Translations under genes and position numbers: made by a program
From: Phoronis australis
Lineage: Eukaryota; Phoronida; Phoronidae
Direction: 5' to 3'
Assembly: GCA_002633005.1 (NCBI GenBank)
Contig: NMRA01000812.1
Coordinates: 1 to 62,000, forward strand
DNA length: 62,000 nucleotides
Shown here: positions 12,722 through 23,940 of the stretch, one piece after another
How the letters are laid out: every line of letters begins with the position of its first letter
Numbering within the stretch: position 1 is the stretch's first letter
Notes under the pieces: model-generated
Told to the model about the DNA's origin: nothing
Database searches by the model: none
The model's input: only the letters and a program-made list of their open reading frames with translations

Positions 12722-13266
12722 TATGTGGGTGGTGTGATTCGTGGAACAATTTATTGCATCCCTGCAATCACAGAGTGGATCAGAGTATGTTATATCATAG
12801 CTGTTCGGAGGGTTTTAATGCGAAGATTTAAGACGTATTTTGAATAAACTTAACAGGAAATGTAATAGCGACGATTCTCTAGACGTCGGGGAATGCGTGC
12901 TGATCCTTCAACGAAAATTGGCAAATATAGTATTGAGGGACCTTGGCACGGTGTCATTAAAATTGATATTGATATTAATTAGCCATTTACTTTCTACTAA
13001 AAAAACCAACATTAACTTTATTGGGTGTCTCAAGGTCTTTATTGCTTTGCCCATGATTGTAAGCACATGTATAATCTGCGAAGTGGTAACGTAAACAAGT
13101 TTTTTTTTAAATAAAGAGATAACAATAAAACGAAGATAGATACACACACATCTCTTCATGAATTACTACTGACAAAGAACACAATATAGAACACAGATCT
13201 GGTAAAATTATAAACGGAAACAAAATAAAATTCCATAGTGTAAAACATATCTTCGGGGTAAACGCT

Positions 13267-16200
13267 TCATTCTAAGAACCACTTGCAGTCATCGCCTTTG
13301 TTGGCAACACCTGTGAATTTGCCATTGCGAATCGCCAAGTATCTTTTGCCGAAGTTAGCGAAAAGGACGACGGCTCTTCTGCCGCTGGAGTCCGTTTCAT
13401 CGTTAGTAAGAATCCATTCCTCGGCGCCGTGGTGTGAACCTTTTGTGTACATGTAGTCTCCATTTGGGTCGTAACCTGAGATGAGTATTTTGTTGCTAAA
13501 TTATATGCAAACAACTTTTTGTTATGTGTAACAATACAAACGCGAAAGTATCAACATTTGTCTGCGTCATCGTCGTATTTCACTGAACACCGAATCTAAC
13601 ATTCAAGCAGTTCTATCTCTCCGTAAATATGCAAATGAGCGTTTTCCTAAGGGCCATCCTATTCCCGATGCCTGAGCTCAAGTTCACGTGTGACGGTGTA
13701 ATAAAACTGTCTTTGTTAAACAACATTGTTTTTGACAACTTATTGTCATAACTCTGAACTCGCTCCTTGCTAACTTCTATAAAAAAGAGGTTTCAGGCTT
13801 GGGAGGAACCGACAATCCGCTTTTGCTTGAAACCAAGCACCACAAAGTTGCCTTGTCTCGGCAAGCCATGTGCTGAGCTAGGCCTTAAGCAAAAAAAGTC
13901 TTATAGGCCTTCCCAAGCACGAAAACACTTCTAATATTAGTATGGAACAAGTAAATACCAGAATTATAACGTAGAGTGGCCTACTTCCGCAGATAAATTA
14001 AGGAAGCTGGCTCCCCGGAAGCGCGACCAAAAACGCCGTTGCCATGCCGGCTTTCACCAACATTTTTCCTTCATAAATTGTAGTTACACTCCCTAAAATC
14101 ACCTTAGATGGGCAAGATAATTAAGCAACTGCCAATATTTTGACAGGGGTAGGGTTTACACAACCTTTGAGGCACATGTATTAAGTGAATGAGAGTGATC
14201 TTACAGAATTAAAGAATTTGTTATCTAAATCAAGTTCACGTTCGTTCAGCTGTTATTACCGTTTGACATTTGTTCGTGCGAAGAACAGTTTGTGTGTTTA
14301 TTTCCCAAAATGATTTTGGGATGACGGGAAATTGTTTTACTGGGAACTACGATGTTTTTCGTTTTCTAGGAATCCGGACATCACTTCTAAGAGGCACGAA
14401 AAATGACGTAGTTGGCTCTAACTGCAGAGAAACGATGAATGCATTTTTAGACTGAGCGCAGCTGACTCTCGCAGAATTCCCATGCTCCTCAGAAAGAGCA
14501 CTTGCTATTCAGCCGCGACACCTTTTGTTAAAATCGAACACAATTTTGAAATCCGAAAACACAGAAACTGTTATGTTGGATTGTTCTCCTCCAGCTATGT
14601 TGCAAACTCCTCAATAACTGTTCTGGAATTAGAAGAACACAATCAGTTTCCAGTTGAAACTGTATCTTGATTCTTTTATAACAGAATATGTTTGTAAACA
14701 TTTTGGGACATCCTGTAATTCTTTTCGTCGGTTGATAGGTCATAGGTCATAGGTTGTGGTGAATAGAATGTTCATCACGTTTATCCAGTTATTAAAGCTG
14801 GTCCTTTGAAAACGGAAGTCTGATTCTGCAAATTGGAGGAATTCCGAAAGAGTGCCTCACGAAGGAGCGGTCATTGACGGTCATTTGGATATTCCCTTAA
14901 GTTTAATGCAATACGATAAAGTACGAAAATTGAATGAACAGAACCACGTGTCCCGCCTTCTCATTTGCCAATGACATTTCTCAAACGTAACATGTTTTCA
15001 ACGCTGTTTCAGGAAACGAAGATACTTCCTAGCATTTTATTAGCCACTTCACAAAAACGTCAGGCAAAACTGAGAACATATAAATTGGACAGAGTGAGGC
15101 GTAACCACCACAATAGTTACCACTAACTCTTCGAAAAATCTGAACCCCTCCCCCGTCAAATTTGAGGAATGTTAGGTGAGGTAGAATGATAGATTTTGTC
15201 TACTCATTTTCAGTTAAATGACTCCAAGTAAACAGAATAATTAATCCTGTGTCAAGAGACCTCGAAAATAGTTCTTGAAACTTGAATTGGTCGCAAAAAG
15301 TAAATATATTTCCTTAGTTGTCGTGATCTATGTATCCGTATGAAGCAAAATTCCCGAGATGTTTGAATAAACAAGATTCGTACAATTTTCCAGAAATTTG
15401 ACTTTTTTCAAACTACTGAAAAAGCTTATGTGAAAGTACAAACCAACTTGAGTAAAATCATCAGTACAAATCGATTTTCGTGCCATGCCGTATTTCCCTG
15501 AATTTCATTTTGGCTGACAGGGTTCTTGAGCAGTGGCTCTTAAATCGATCAAACTTTAGGAAACCTTCATTACCTTGATTCACACAAAAATAATTCTGCG
15601 AACCATCGTAATTAGAGAAAACAAGAGGAAATATGCCAATGGTCAAATTTAAAATCTCCAAAAAGCACTCACTTGACGACTTTGGCCACGATGGTGATGT
15701 TTCGAGATTTGATTTCACTTACCGTTTATGTGTAGGTTAATCGCGAGCCAGGATCGAGATTCGCAAAGGATTCATTTGCAATCTCTTACTACGTATACAG
15801 CCGAACATACGTCATGGTACCGGTGACCGTGACAAGAATTCGATATTTTGAAATCATATGACAAATGTTGTTAAATGATAAATACTTATAAGAACTATGG
15901 GAAGACTTACATGTAATTTGAATTGAATTATGAAATCTGAGATAAAGGTAGATTTTCAACTTTCGTTTTGAAATTGCGACTTTGAAACATGGCACATTGA
16001 ATCACAGCTGGAAATTCTATATTTGAATCTGTAAATGAAAAATGACTTCATATCCGTGTAAACACGGTAGAATGCGTTTTGTAACTGAAAGGAATATCCA
16101 TGATTTCATGCGACAATTGAACTTTTGCATTTCGGCAAATGTGATAACTGAAGTGGCAAACCAAAATAATCCGATTTTGGGAGAAGACGCCTAAGAGTAA

Positions 16201-19200
16201 AACTAGGATTCAACATAAGAGTCTGAATCCTAGGTATCCCAAAGTAAGTGTTTGATCATAACTGTCATACACAGTGAATATTTATCCCTCACATCCAGGC
16301 ATGGGACAGAATTTTGACAAAAGGTCAACACTGTGGTGAAGATTTTATCGTATGTAAACATCCATCTCTCTTTTGAGTATTGGTGTGCTATCTTGGCTGC
16401 GATTGTTTGGTTGTAGGCTACCTTGCTTTAAGATAAAGCCATGTGCCGATGTTTATGGTGTCCAACAAGTGATTAAAATGTGTACGTTGAAATTCAGAAA
16501 ACATACCGAGGTATCCTTTGGTTTCATAGTTTTGGAAGAATCTTATATCTGAGCCCTTCTGCTTCACTTCTACCCAATAACTTGTCGTTTGAGGCTTGTC
16601 CGTTGTAGCCAGACTTGATCGGTTGCCGCTCTGAGCGTGGAACTTGACTTGTCCTGAAAACGATTACAAAGGAATACTCTGTATGTACAGTACCGTATCG
16701 ACTATTATACATTGTATTGAATAATGAAGCGACAAATACTGTGGAAAACTTTAAACGGGAAACATTAAAATTGGACGTGGTTTAAACAATGGTCGTCACC
16801 TAAAGTACAACGTTATCAACTTCATTTTGGTTGAATAGTGTTGGACTAATAACAGTGCCTTAATTGTTTGTGAGTTGCCTTACGCTTAAGAAAGTGAATA
16901 ATTTTAAACAAATTGACATCAACAAATTAAAAAGTAATACAAGCACCAGTACCCCAGTTCAATTATTGTACATCTTGAAGACGTTTACATATGTGCCAAC
17001 AAACCTTTCAATGTATTTCCAATTTTGTTTCCATGACTAAAATTGTGATTTTGTAAATGTTTAACAGATACATGTAGCCAATATTTTATTTGGATATTTA
17101 CACAAACGGTTTTATCCCGGCTAAAGTCAGACGCACAGATGACAATATCAAACACATGTACATGCACCAGATTAACCTTTTAAAAAGAACTGCAGAACTT
17201 TACCCTATATTATTATATCCACTCTGGTCATGTTACAATAATGGGATTGCGGGATTTTATCAGACATTCGTGTAAAACCAACGGACTCTGCATTCTGTTG
17301 CATAATCTCGCTGGCCTGTAAAACACATTTGATGGACGCTCGCTGTCAGTATCGTATTTTTCTACGCAGCTTTGAGCTCGACGCCAACCGACAGGGCACA
17401 CGCAAGACAAGTAGTGAATTGATGGGTGAGAGAGGACGAGCTTACACCATGGCAGATCCAGATTTCCTCATGCCAATTAATACTCCTCGTCACGTTTTGA
17501 TTAACTGAACGCTTTTGTAACAGCTAGTATGTGTAGATAATTGTAAGCTTCATTTGAAATTTGGTTTACTTACCAGTTTCAGCCAGAAATTTGCCAGTGA
17601 TGGCATGCCTGAAAGCTCTGCCAGGATTTTTCTTCAACACCACCTTTGGCGTCGGTGTTTTTTGCGCTTTGGGTAGAGGCTTTGGGGCCCCTACTTTGAC
17701 AATGTCACCTGCCTGGGAAATAATTTCTTTAGCCAAAGATTCGACGCGATTCGCCATATTGTTGTTATCCCTGAAAGGATGTGATAAGTTTCGTTATTTG
17801 CTATGACAGGTCAGACAAAATCCTTACAATACATGTTCCACTGTTTGTAAACTCCTGATGTCAAAAGAATACTTCACATGTTTTAGTCGGGGTACGTATT
17901 TGAAGAATTGAAACTTACAGTACATGTATATGTAAGAATTATCAGTTTCCTTGTATGCCAAATGTTGGTCGCATCACGTGACCAAACTTAAGTCTGAAAA
18001 GACCCCTATCTTCACCAGGCTCAAACCTGGGACTTTCTGATAACCATTCAGACGCTCTAGTCATCCGGGTTATCGGAACCACCGGTCGATTGCAGTGCGA
18101 TTGGATTTCAATAATCGATAGATGGCCCTGATAGTTGAGTGATCTAGAGTGCCTGCACGGTTAGCAAAAGTCCCGTATTCGAGCCTGGTCGGGATAGCTA
18201 TCTTTTCAGAGAAAACTATAGGTCACAGGGTGTGACGAATAGATGGCGTGTAAGAAGACTAGTAGTTTGCTTAGCGTGATGTCTCTTCCTAGACATGCAT
18301 ACGATATATGCCCACTCTAGTTTCGTTTTCATGAGGTTTTGACCCAATTGTTTTTTTGGACGAGTAGACTACCATAGCGTATTTTTGGGTAAACATCCCA
18401 TACAACCATTGAACGAGAGCAACTTGCCTTATTTCATATGCTTAAAATTAATCAAAACTGGCATTTGAACTACACGTTTCAACCAATTCAGTTGTCACTG
18501 GCTGATTGGGAGCCCAGGGTGTAAACACGCATTTCGGGTATTTCATCTACACTGTATAGTGTTTTTCAAGTGAACTTTGGGAAGGTTGTCAGTTCGTAAA
18601 CATCCGATCTGAATACCACAGGTAACTTGATGATGTGAAAAAGATATGACGGAAAACTGCGTTTGTCACTTGAGTGCATCGGAATTAAACTCACTTGTCC
18701 ATTCCACATTCTTTTTAGTGCCAATACTACTAAGTAACCTTCACAAAAATACAAAAATGGCATTCATTGAATAGGTGTATAAATAAGTAATTTGGTGGTC
18801 GACATCCAGAGAGCACAAACTGGAATAAAAGTCTCTGAGTAGTTTACGGATCTGGATAAACATCGGTGGTCATGGGCTCTGGTTAGACGTTTCTAAGTTG
18901 TATGTGACGTCACCGGATGTTTACGAGCCGAAAACCGTCCCTCAAGGTATTTGAAAACGACAGCAGCACAGCAGTTGACATTCATTTCACAATAATCTAA
19001 TAAAATACACTGTTTGTGGTTGGCAGTAGTTTGACTCGAGATGCAAATTATAGGCGCCGTCTGTCAGTCATTGGTTGGATTGCAGCGTCGAATAGCGCTG
19101 ACTAAAAAGTCCGAGTCTGGAGTGGCTGGCTCTGTTGCAGTTGTCACAGGTGTGTAGTAGATCCTGTTGAGTAGGAGTAGAGGCTGCTCTCTGGCGGCTG

Positions 19201-21468
19201 TGTTCTTTAAGTAGTGTCCGTCATCTTTGCGCACTGGTTCTAATTCACGACTTGACACTTGATAGTGTTTGTATTGCTTCTGTTAGATCGTCAAAATGTG
19301 ATTGATTTAGGATACATTGTCAGGGATAGCGTAACATTGTTCTTTACCTGAAATCAATCCAGAGAGCTCCAGCTGTTATTATACCCAGCCAACCGCTTGC
19401 TTTGAAGCTCTTAGCTGCCATTATAGGTACTATAGCTTTGTCCTGTTGGTCGGCATAGTTTAACTCTTTCTTGCAATTCTTTGACTCCTGAAAGACAAAA
19501 CGACGAAGTAAATTAATTCAATAGTTAATTCTTACTTGGCCTTTTACAACCAATCAGATTAAATACCTTTTTATAAAAGATTAATTAACTCAGAAATAAT
19601 GAGTCTATAATAGAAACTACTTTTAATGTTTTTATAAAACCCTGCAGTGACCTCCGAATAATGACAATTTCATGGATGTGAACAACTGGCAGTGATCTAC
19701 CACAGGAAAGTCTCAATGGAATGCCCTAACCTGGTATTTTGGAGTCATAAACGGGCAGACGACAGCAGCGCCCTCCACGCCAGCAGCCATTCTGAAATGA
19801 GAAAAAAAACACCCAGTGAAAGAACCTTCTAGTGCCTTGCTACATATATGAAGCATCTAGCTATGGGTTAACGCCATTCAACGGATTTCCAAAATAGCTC
19901 TCGCAGCCAGAATGGGTACCGTTTCTTCTGAAACAAGGATATTTTTTCGGATTCTAGTTTACTAGGCCTGGCACAAGTAACTTGGGCCTGTAAGTCGAAA
20001 ATGTGTTCAAAATGTCGTTAATTTATCAATATTTGTCTTTAAATGGATAGTTAAAATATTTCAAGCTAGTCAAATGCCAGAGACTTCTATTTGGTAGGTC
20101 AACTGCCAACAAAGTGAAGCCTGGTCAGTTTCAAATTCACGACTTCGGATCTGTGTGCCGCGACCTTCAGATACCATTTCTCAAAACAACACTTTTCCCG
20201 AAAGAGCCACCAGAGGGCACGCCTTCATTTTGGTGGAAAGGAAGTCAGTTTAATTATGCTTTTAAAAACAGCCTTTGGCTGGGATCCTGTGAGAATCGAT
20301 TTAATTTGGATGAACAGAGCTATACATGTATTTGTGAGACCCGGAAGTTATACACCTATACAAAGTAGCACCTGTATTCGGATTTAAAAGCCAAAGGGTA
20401 TGTGTAAAATATTTGTACAAAATCAAAGAGCAAGTCTTTAAAACAGCCTGTGAGTTAGGTTCTTCTACAGTAGTTTCATGGTTTGACTTACTTATGCAAA
20501 AGCGGTTATTTTGAAGGGGTTTTCTTTCGACCAATAAGTAATTAATGAAAGATAGGACTACTAAGAACTGAGTCACAAAGTTTTAAACTCTGATTAAATA
20601 AATGAAGTGTGAATTTACAGTGAACTGTTAAGACCATCTGCGCCCATGTGCGAAAAAACGTCTTCAAAATTTGACGCACTACTTAGGAAAAATACGGACA
20701 TGTACGATACATAGTGTTATTCATTGAAAAGTCAATATATATTGTGCATATGCTTCGTATAAATGACTTACTGAATGACGAAAATCATTTTGGTACTGAA
20801 ATTTTAAAAACGAAAATTGATACAAAGAAACCTTTTACGTTATATACCATTAATAAGAGCGGTCAAAAGATGTCTTAGAACCTCATCTATAAGCATTGAA
20901 AGACTCAAAAATCGTTCCTCGAAGTGTATGTTTGCTGTTGAATTACTTACTTACTTAATAGCTCAACTTACAAAATCATAAATGATCTGTTATGTGAAAA
21001 TGACATAACGCCAACTTCACAGTGAACGTACTTGACAAAGGGTTTCCACTTAGATGATAATACATGAAAAATATTATCTAATTCCCTTTAATTGTACACT
21101 AGACTCTTCATTGCCATGGTTATAATACAGAACATTACGCAGGATTTTGACTACCAATTCGTTCTTTTTTGAAATAAATATATCTGATTGTGAAAACTAT
21201 ACTTTCTGAAATGTTGAAAGAGACACTCTACAACATACAGTACATGTATATTTTTTAATGCATGCCATTGAAAATTTTCTGTCAGATGTTAGTTTGTAAT
21301 AACGTACAGTGTTTGCACTTACGAGTCGTTCACGTTGCCTGACATTCCTCCTTGCATGTCCATCCAAACTGGCATACCCATGGCGTTCAGGTGATCATAA
21401 ACCTGCTTGACCAACGACTGGATATCCCATTGGTATGACAACATCACGTGCTTGGAACTGGACGCCAT
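13267..21468 (-). CDS. TIR domain plus beta-trefoil protein, 299 aa, six exons, complete
   Basis: Coding exons in order: 21468-21323, 19791-19731, 19487-19348, 17770-17574, 16653-16507, 13475-13267. They total 900 nt, every intron is GT-AG, and all split codons restore. Residues 1 to about 135 form a TIR domain: KHVMLSYQWD (strand A), VWMDMQGGMSGNVND (BB loop), AAVVCPFMTPKYQ, then ESKNCKKELNYADQQ. Glu77 in KKEL aligns with the catalytic Glu of NAD-cleaving TIR domains such as SARM1. Residues 136 to about 165 are a basic, proline-rich linker. Residues 165-299 have beta-trefoil repeats of the fascin/FRG1 type: AFRHAITGKFLAE, YETKGYLGYDPNGDYMY and FGKRYLAIRNGKFTGV. The start ATG has a good context (gcaATGG). 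The upstream frame is open with a ccacag acceptor just before it, so a noncoding first exon is likely. Enzyme activity is inferred, not shown. Probably a cytosolic signalling or innate-immune protein. There is no signal peptide or membrane helix. Confidence 0.9.
13476..16506 (-). other. Last intron of the TIR/beta-trefoil gene
   Basis: A 3.0-kb intron between trefoil exons. A short hairpin (taggattca...tgaatccta) occurs near 16205-16233. Several open frames of 60-85 codons on both strands have no recognisable content. No transposon ends were identified. Confidence 0.6.
17771..19347 (-). other. Third intron of the TIR/beta-trefoil gene
   Basis: Holds a head-to-head pair of tRNA-like sequences (18001-18215). 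Otherwise unique AT-rich sequence without recognised genes. Confidence 0.6.
18001..18215. repeat. Inverted pair of tRNA-derived SINE-like sequences
   Basis: The reverse complement of 18001-18075 and the forward sequence of 18124-18215 share a tRNA-like layout: an A-box region (gatgactagagcgtctg versus gtgatctagagtgcctg), then aaagtccc and a B-box-like region (ggtttgagcctggt versus tattcgagcctggt). Together they form a large imperfect hairpin. They are diverged from each other, and neither folds into a clean cloverleaf by eye. Confidence 0.55.
19792..21322 (-). other. First coding-region intron of the TIR/beta-trefoil gene
   Basis: 1.5 kb. The plus strand has an 84-codon open frame at 20114-20368 that I do not recognise and regard as chance. 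No transposon was seen. Confidence 0.55.
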
Positions 21469-23940
21469 TGCGTGCTGTGGGTGACTAAAATACAACTTCA
21501 TTCGTTCATAGAGTGCCGCTGAATAAGCATTTGGGTAAAACAAAGCAAATACAGTGTCGACCTTAAATGTAGTACGTTGTGTTTTGGTTGATTTAGGAAG
21601 GACAATAAAGACTGATACACGGTAGTTTACCACAAGAGCACTGACGAGACTTGGAAACGGTTTTGATGCGTACAGTTTACTATTTCGATGGGTATTTATT
21701 ATGAAAGAATTAGAACATTCTCAGTGACCGATAAATTTTCCAGTAAGGGCCAGGAGTGCAACTATCTCGACGAGGCATCCAAGCGCGTTCATTCTCGTCG
21801 TATTCATTTCTCTTGTTGTAATTTTACATGCACGATCTGATAGAAATAGTATATTGGTTATAGATGCACGTACACGCACACACACACATATACACATGTA
21901 GCTACAGCTTGTTTTTTATCTGGGATCAGTGCCCATAGTTGTCGTGGGAGCAAAGTTGTTTGTTCGATCGTTGCTCAAGTACATGTACGTGTACATGTAC
22001 TGACATTGACCTGAGTACAGGTGCTATGGATTTATTTTGAAACAACCTGTAAGTAAAGATTCATATGCAGACAATCTTAATTTATGCGAGTAGAGGGAAA
22101 TTGGATCAAAGTCAAATTCAGCTCAACAGTTTAGGGCTGTTGATGCTCTAAAACAGATACAGATATTACCAAGCCTACTTACATCTGCGTGTGCAGCAAA
22201 CGGCCCTGCACCTGATCAATATATAGCTCACACCTACAGTTCTACTGCACTGTTCTGCAACGCTACGCATGTACAGTTTACCCGGTGTCATGGGAACAAT
22301 GATATGAATGGAAATTATGACAAAAGGAGTACTAATAGAGTTATATGTCAAGCTTGGAAGTCAATATTTGCTCAAAACGCCGAGTCCAGCTTTCAACTAA
22401 TTCAACTGAGTGACATGCAGTGAAAAGTGAAAAATGAATTATCGGGTATGGTATTTACGTTTCGCACGAAATTGTTGCGCAATGAAATACGTTTCCAAAC
22501 GCCTGGGTGGAGACGATGTAGTCCCATACGTATGTATAGAACGCCAACGTCAAATTGAGAACGCGTGTACTGCACTCCGGCGTTCTGTATCATTCGATAC
22601 ACTTTGGGTATTTACGTACCTCAAATTCCCCTCGGATCTCTCGCTGGTTCCCTACGTGCCTAACTAGCACGCAGGTATCACGCAGTAGCACGCGCTTTAG
22701 CACTGGTTGATGTAACCTTGGCACTCATTGCGACGGTTAGCTTTACAACAACGTGAAAAATGGCGGATTATGAACGGTTTTATCTTTGTCATGCAAGTGG
22801 CGTAGCAGCAACTATTTCGTTTTTGCAGTATATTCTGCAGTAATGTTTAGTAGCCGCTTGGCTTGAAGCACACACTGTACGTTTACAATAAGCACATATC
22901 TGGCCGATTTTACAGGTGTGTTATTCATACTGTATGAATACAGGACAGTATCGTAAACAAAAGTCTTGACCCTAGAAAGATGCACTCCGAAAAGGCGGAA
23001 CCACAATTTCTGGGATTCACATTTCCTAAACATAAATTTTAAGCACCGATTTGTCAGTACAACAGACCACATTTGCACTTACACCACCAGTCATGCCAGT
23101 TTGTTTGCGTAAACCACTGCCTGTAGAGAATTTGACCAGCTAATCAGAAACGCCAGTGTAAAAAAGTCTCGAGGAAAATTAAGTGATACCTGCGTGCTGG
23201 CTACCACTTCAGCGGCACGTAGGGAACCAGCGAGCTCGGAGCTTATTGCTATCTACGCCTGTACAAACTTCATGCAACCAGGAGCCACGTGATTTTCAAA
23301 TTGGACAATGATTAGCCCTATGACTGAAGTTCTCATTGGCACAGATAACGTTCACTAAGGGAAATTCTGAGACCACAGTACTAACGCAATGAATGGTCGC
23401 TGCACAAGGCTCGCGTGAATCGCGAAGTCGCTCAGTGATAGAACACGCTCAGACTATATACAGTACATGTACATGTATATAGTACAAAGGCGGAGTTTGT
23501 AGCTGCTTGGCAGACACTATATGTCTTATCATTAGAGACAGAAAAAGTGTCAAGTTAAGCAATGTTCATTCACACCATCTTCCGATGAAATGTGTACAAA
23601 TTACACAGTTGGATTTTATTACTAGTCTTAATCTATTTTAATAAACATTAAAAAGTCGAAGCAATTATATGCACAAGCAAAACAGCAAAACATTCTTGAA
23701 AATTGTTTACACCTCTATTCCAGTAACATTTTATTTTACGCATTCGAGCCTGTCTCCCAAATCCAACAAAAGTTGGTGTACCTTGATTGATTACGAAATG
23801 ATAGGATGTCCTGCTTGGGTGGATCACCGATCCCAGGCGAGATATAATGTAATCCACGTCCAGTCTTGTGCGAAGTGACGTCTGTCCGAACGGTAGGTCC
23901 CGATAAATCACCGCTTATAGCTCATTTTAATATCACACCA
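21469..23940. other. Upstream region of the TIR/beta-trefoil gene
   Basis: Should contain the promoter of the TIR gene, but no TATA box or initiator could be fixed. It includes several acatgtacatgt runs (for example 21979-22001 and 23463-23480) and an inverted-repeat element at 22640-23234. Short open frames are overlapping shadows on both strands. Confidence 0.5.
22640..23234. mobile_element. Element with about 45-bp inverted ends
   Basis: The left end ctcgctggttccctacgtgcc, followed by agcacgcaggtatcac, reappears inverted at 23186-23234 with a short insertion between the two blocks. The 500-bp interior has no recognisable coding region. This looks like a non-autonomous DNA transposon or MITE. 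No target duplication was established. Confidence 0.6.

Larger units (their letters stand above)
7021..13266. other. Spacer between the polycystin and TIR genes
   Basis: No convincing multi-exon gene. The features seen are a plus-strand signal-peptide-like ORF (8681-8913), a GAT/ATC trinucleotide repeat (9015-9145), two inverted copies of a gttacattttacg palindromic element (10043-10236 and 12497-12721) and AT-rich unique sequence. Open frames elsewhere are short and unrecognisable. The missing 5' exons of the polycystin gene would be expected here, but none was identified. Confidence 0.6.

Noticed and set aside
18001-18215. Functional tRNA genes
   Set aside because: A- and B-box-like words are present, but no clean acceptor stem or anticodon arm pairs by eye. 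Treated as SINE-like.
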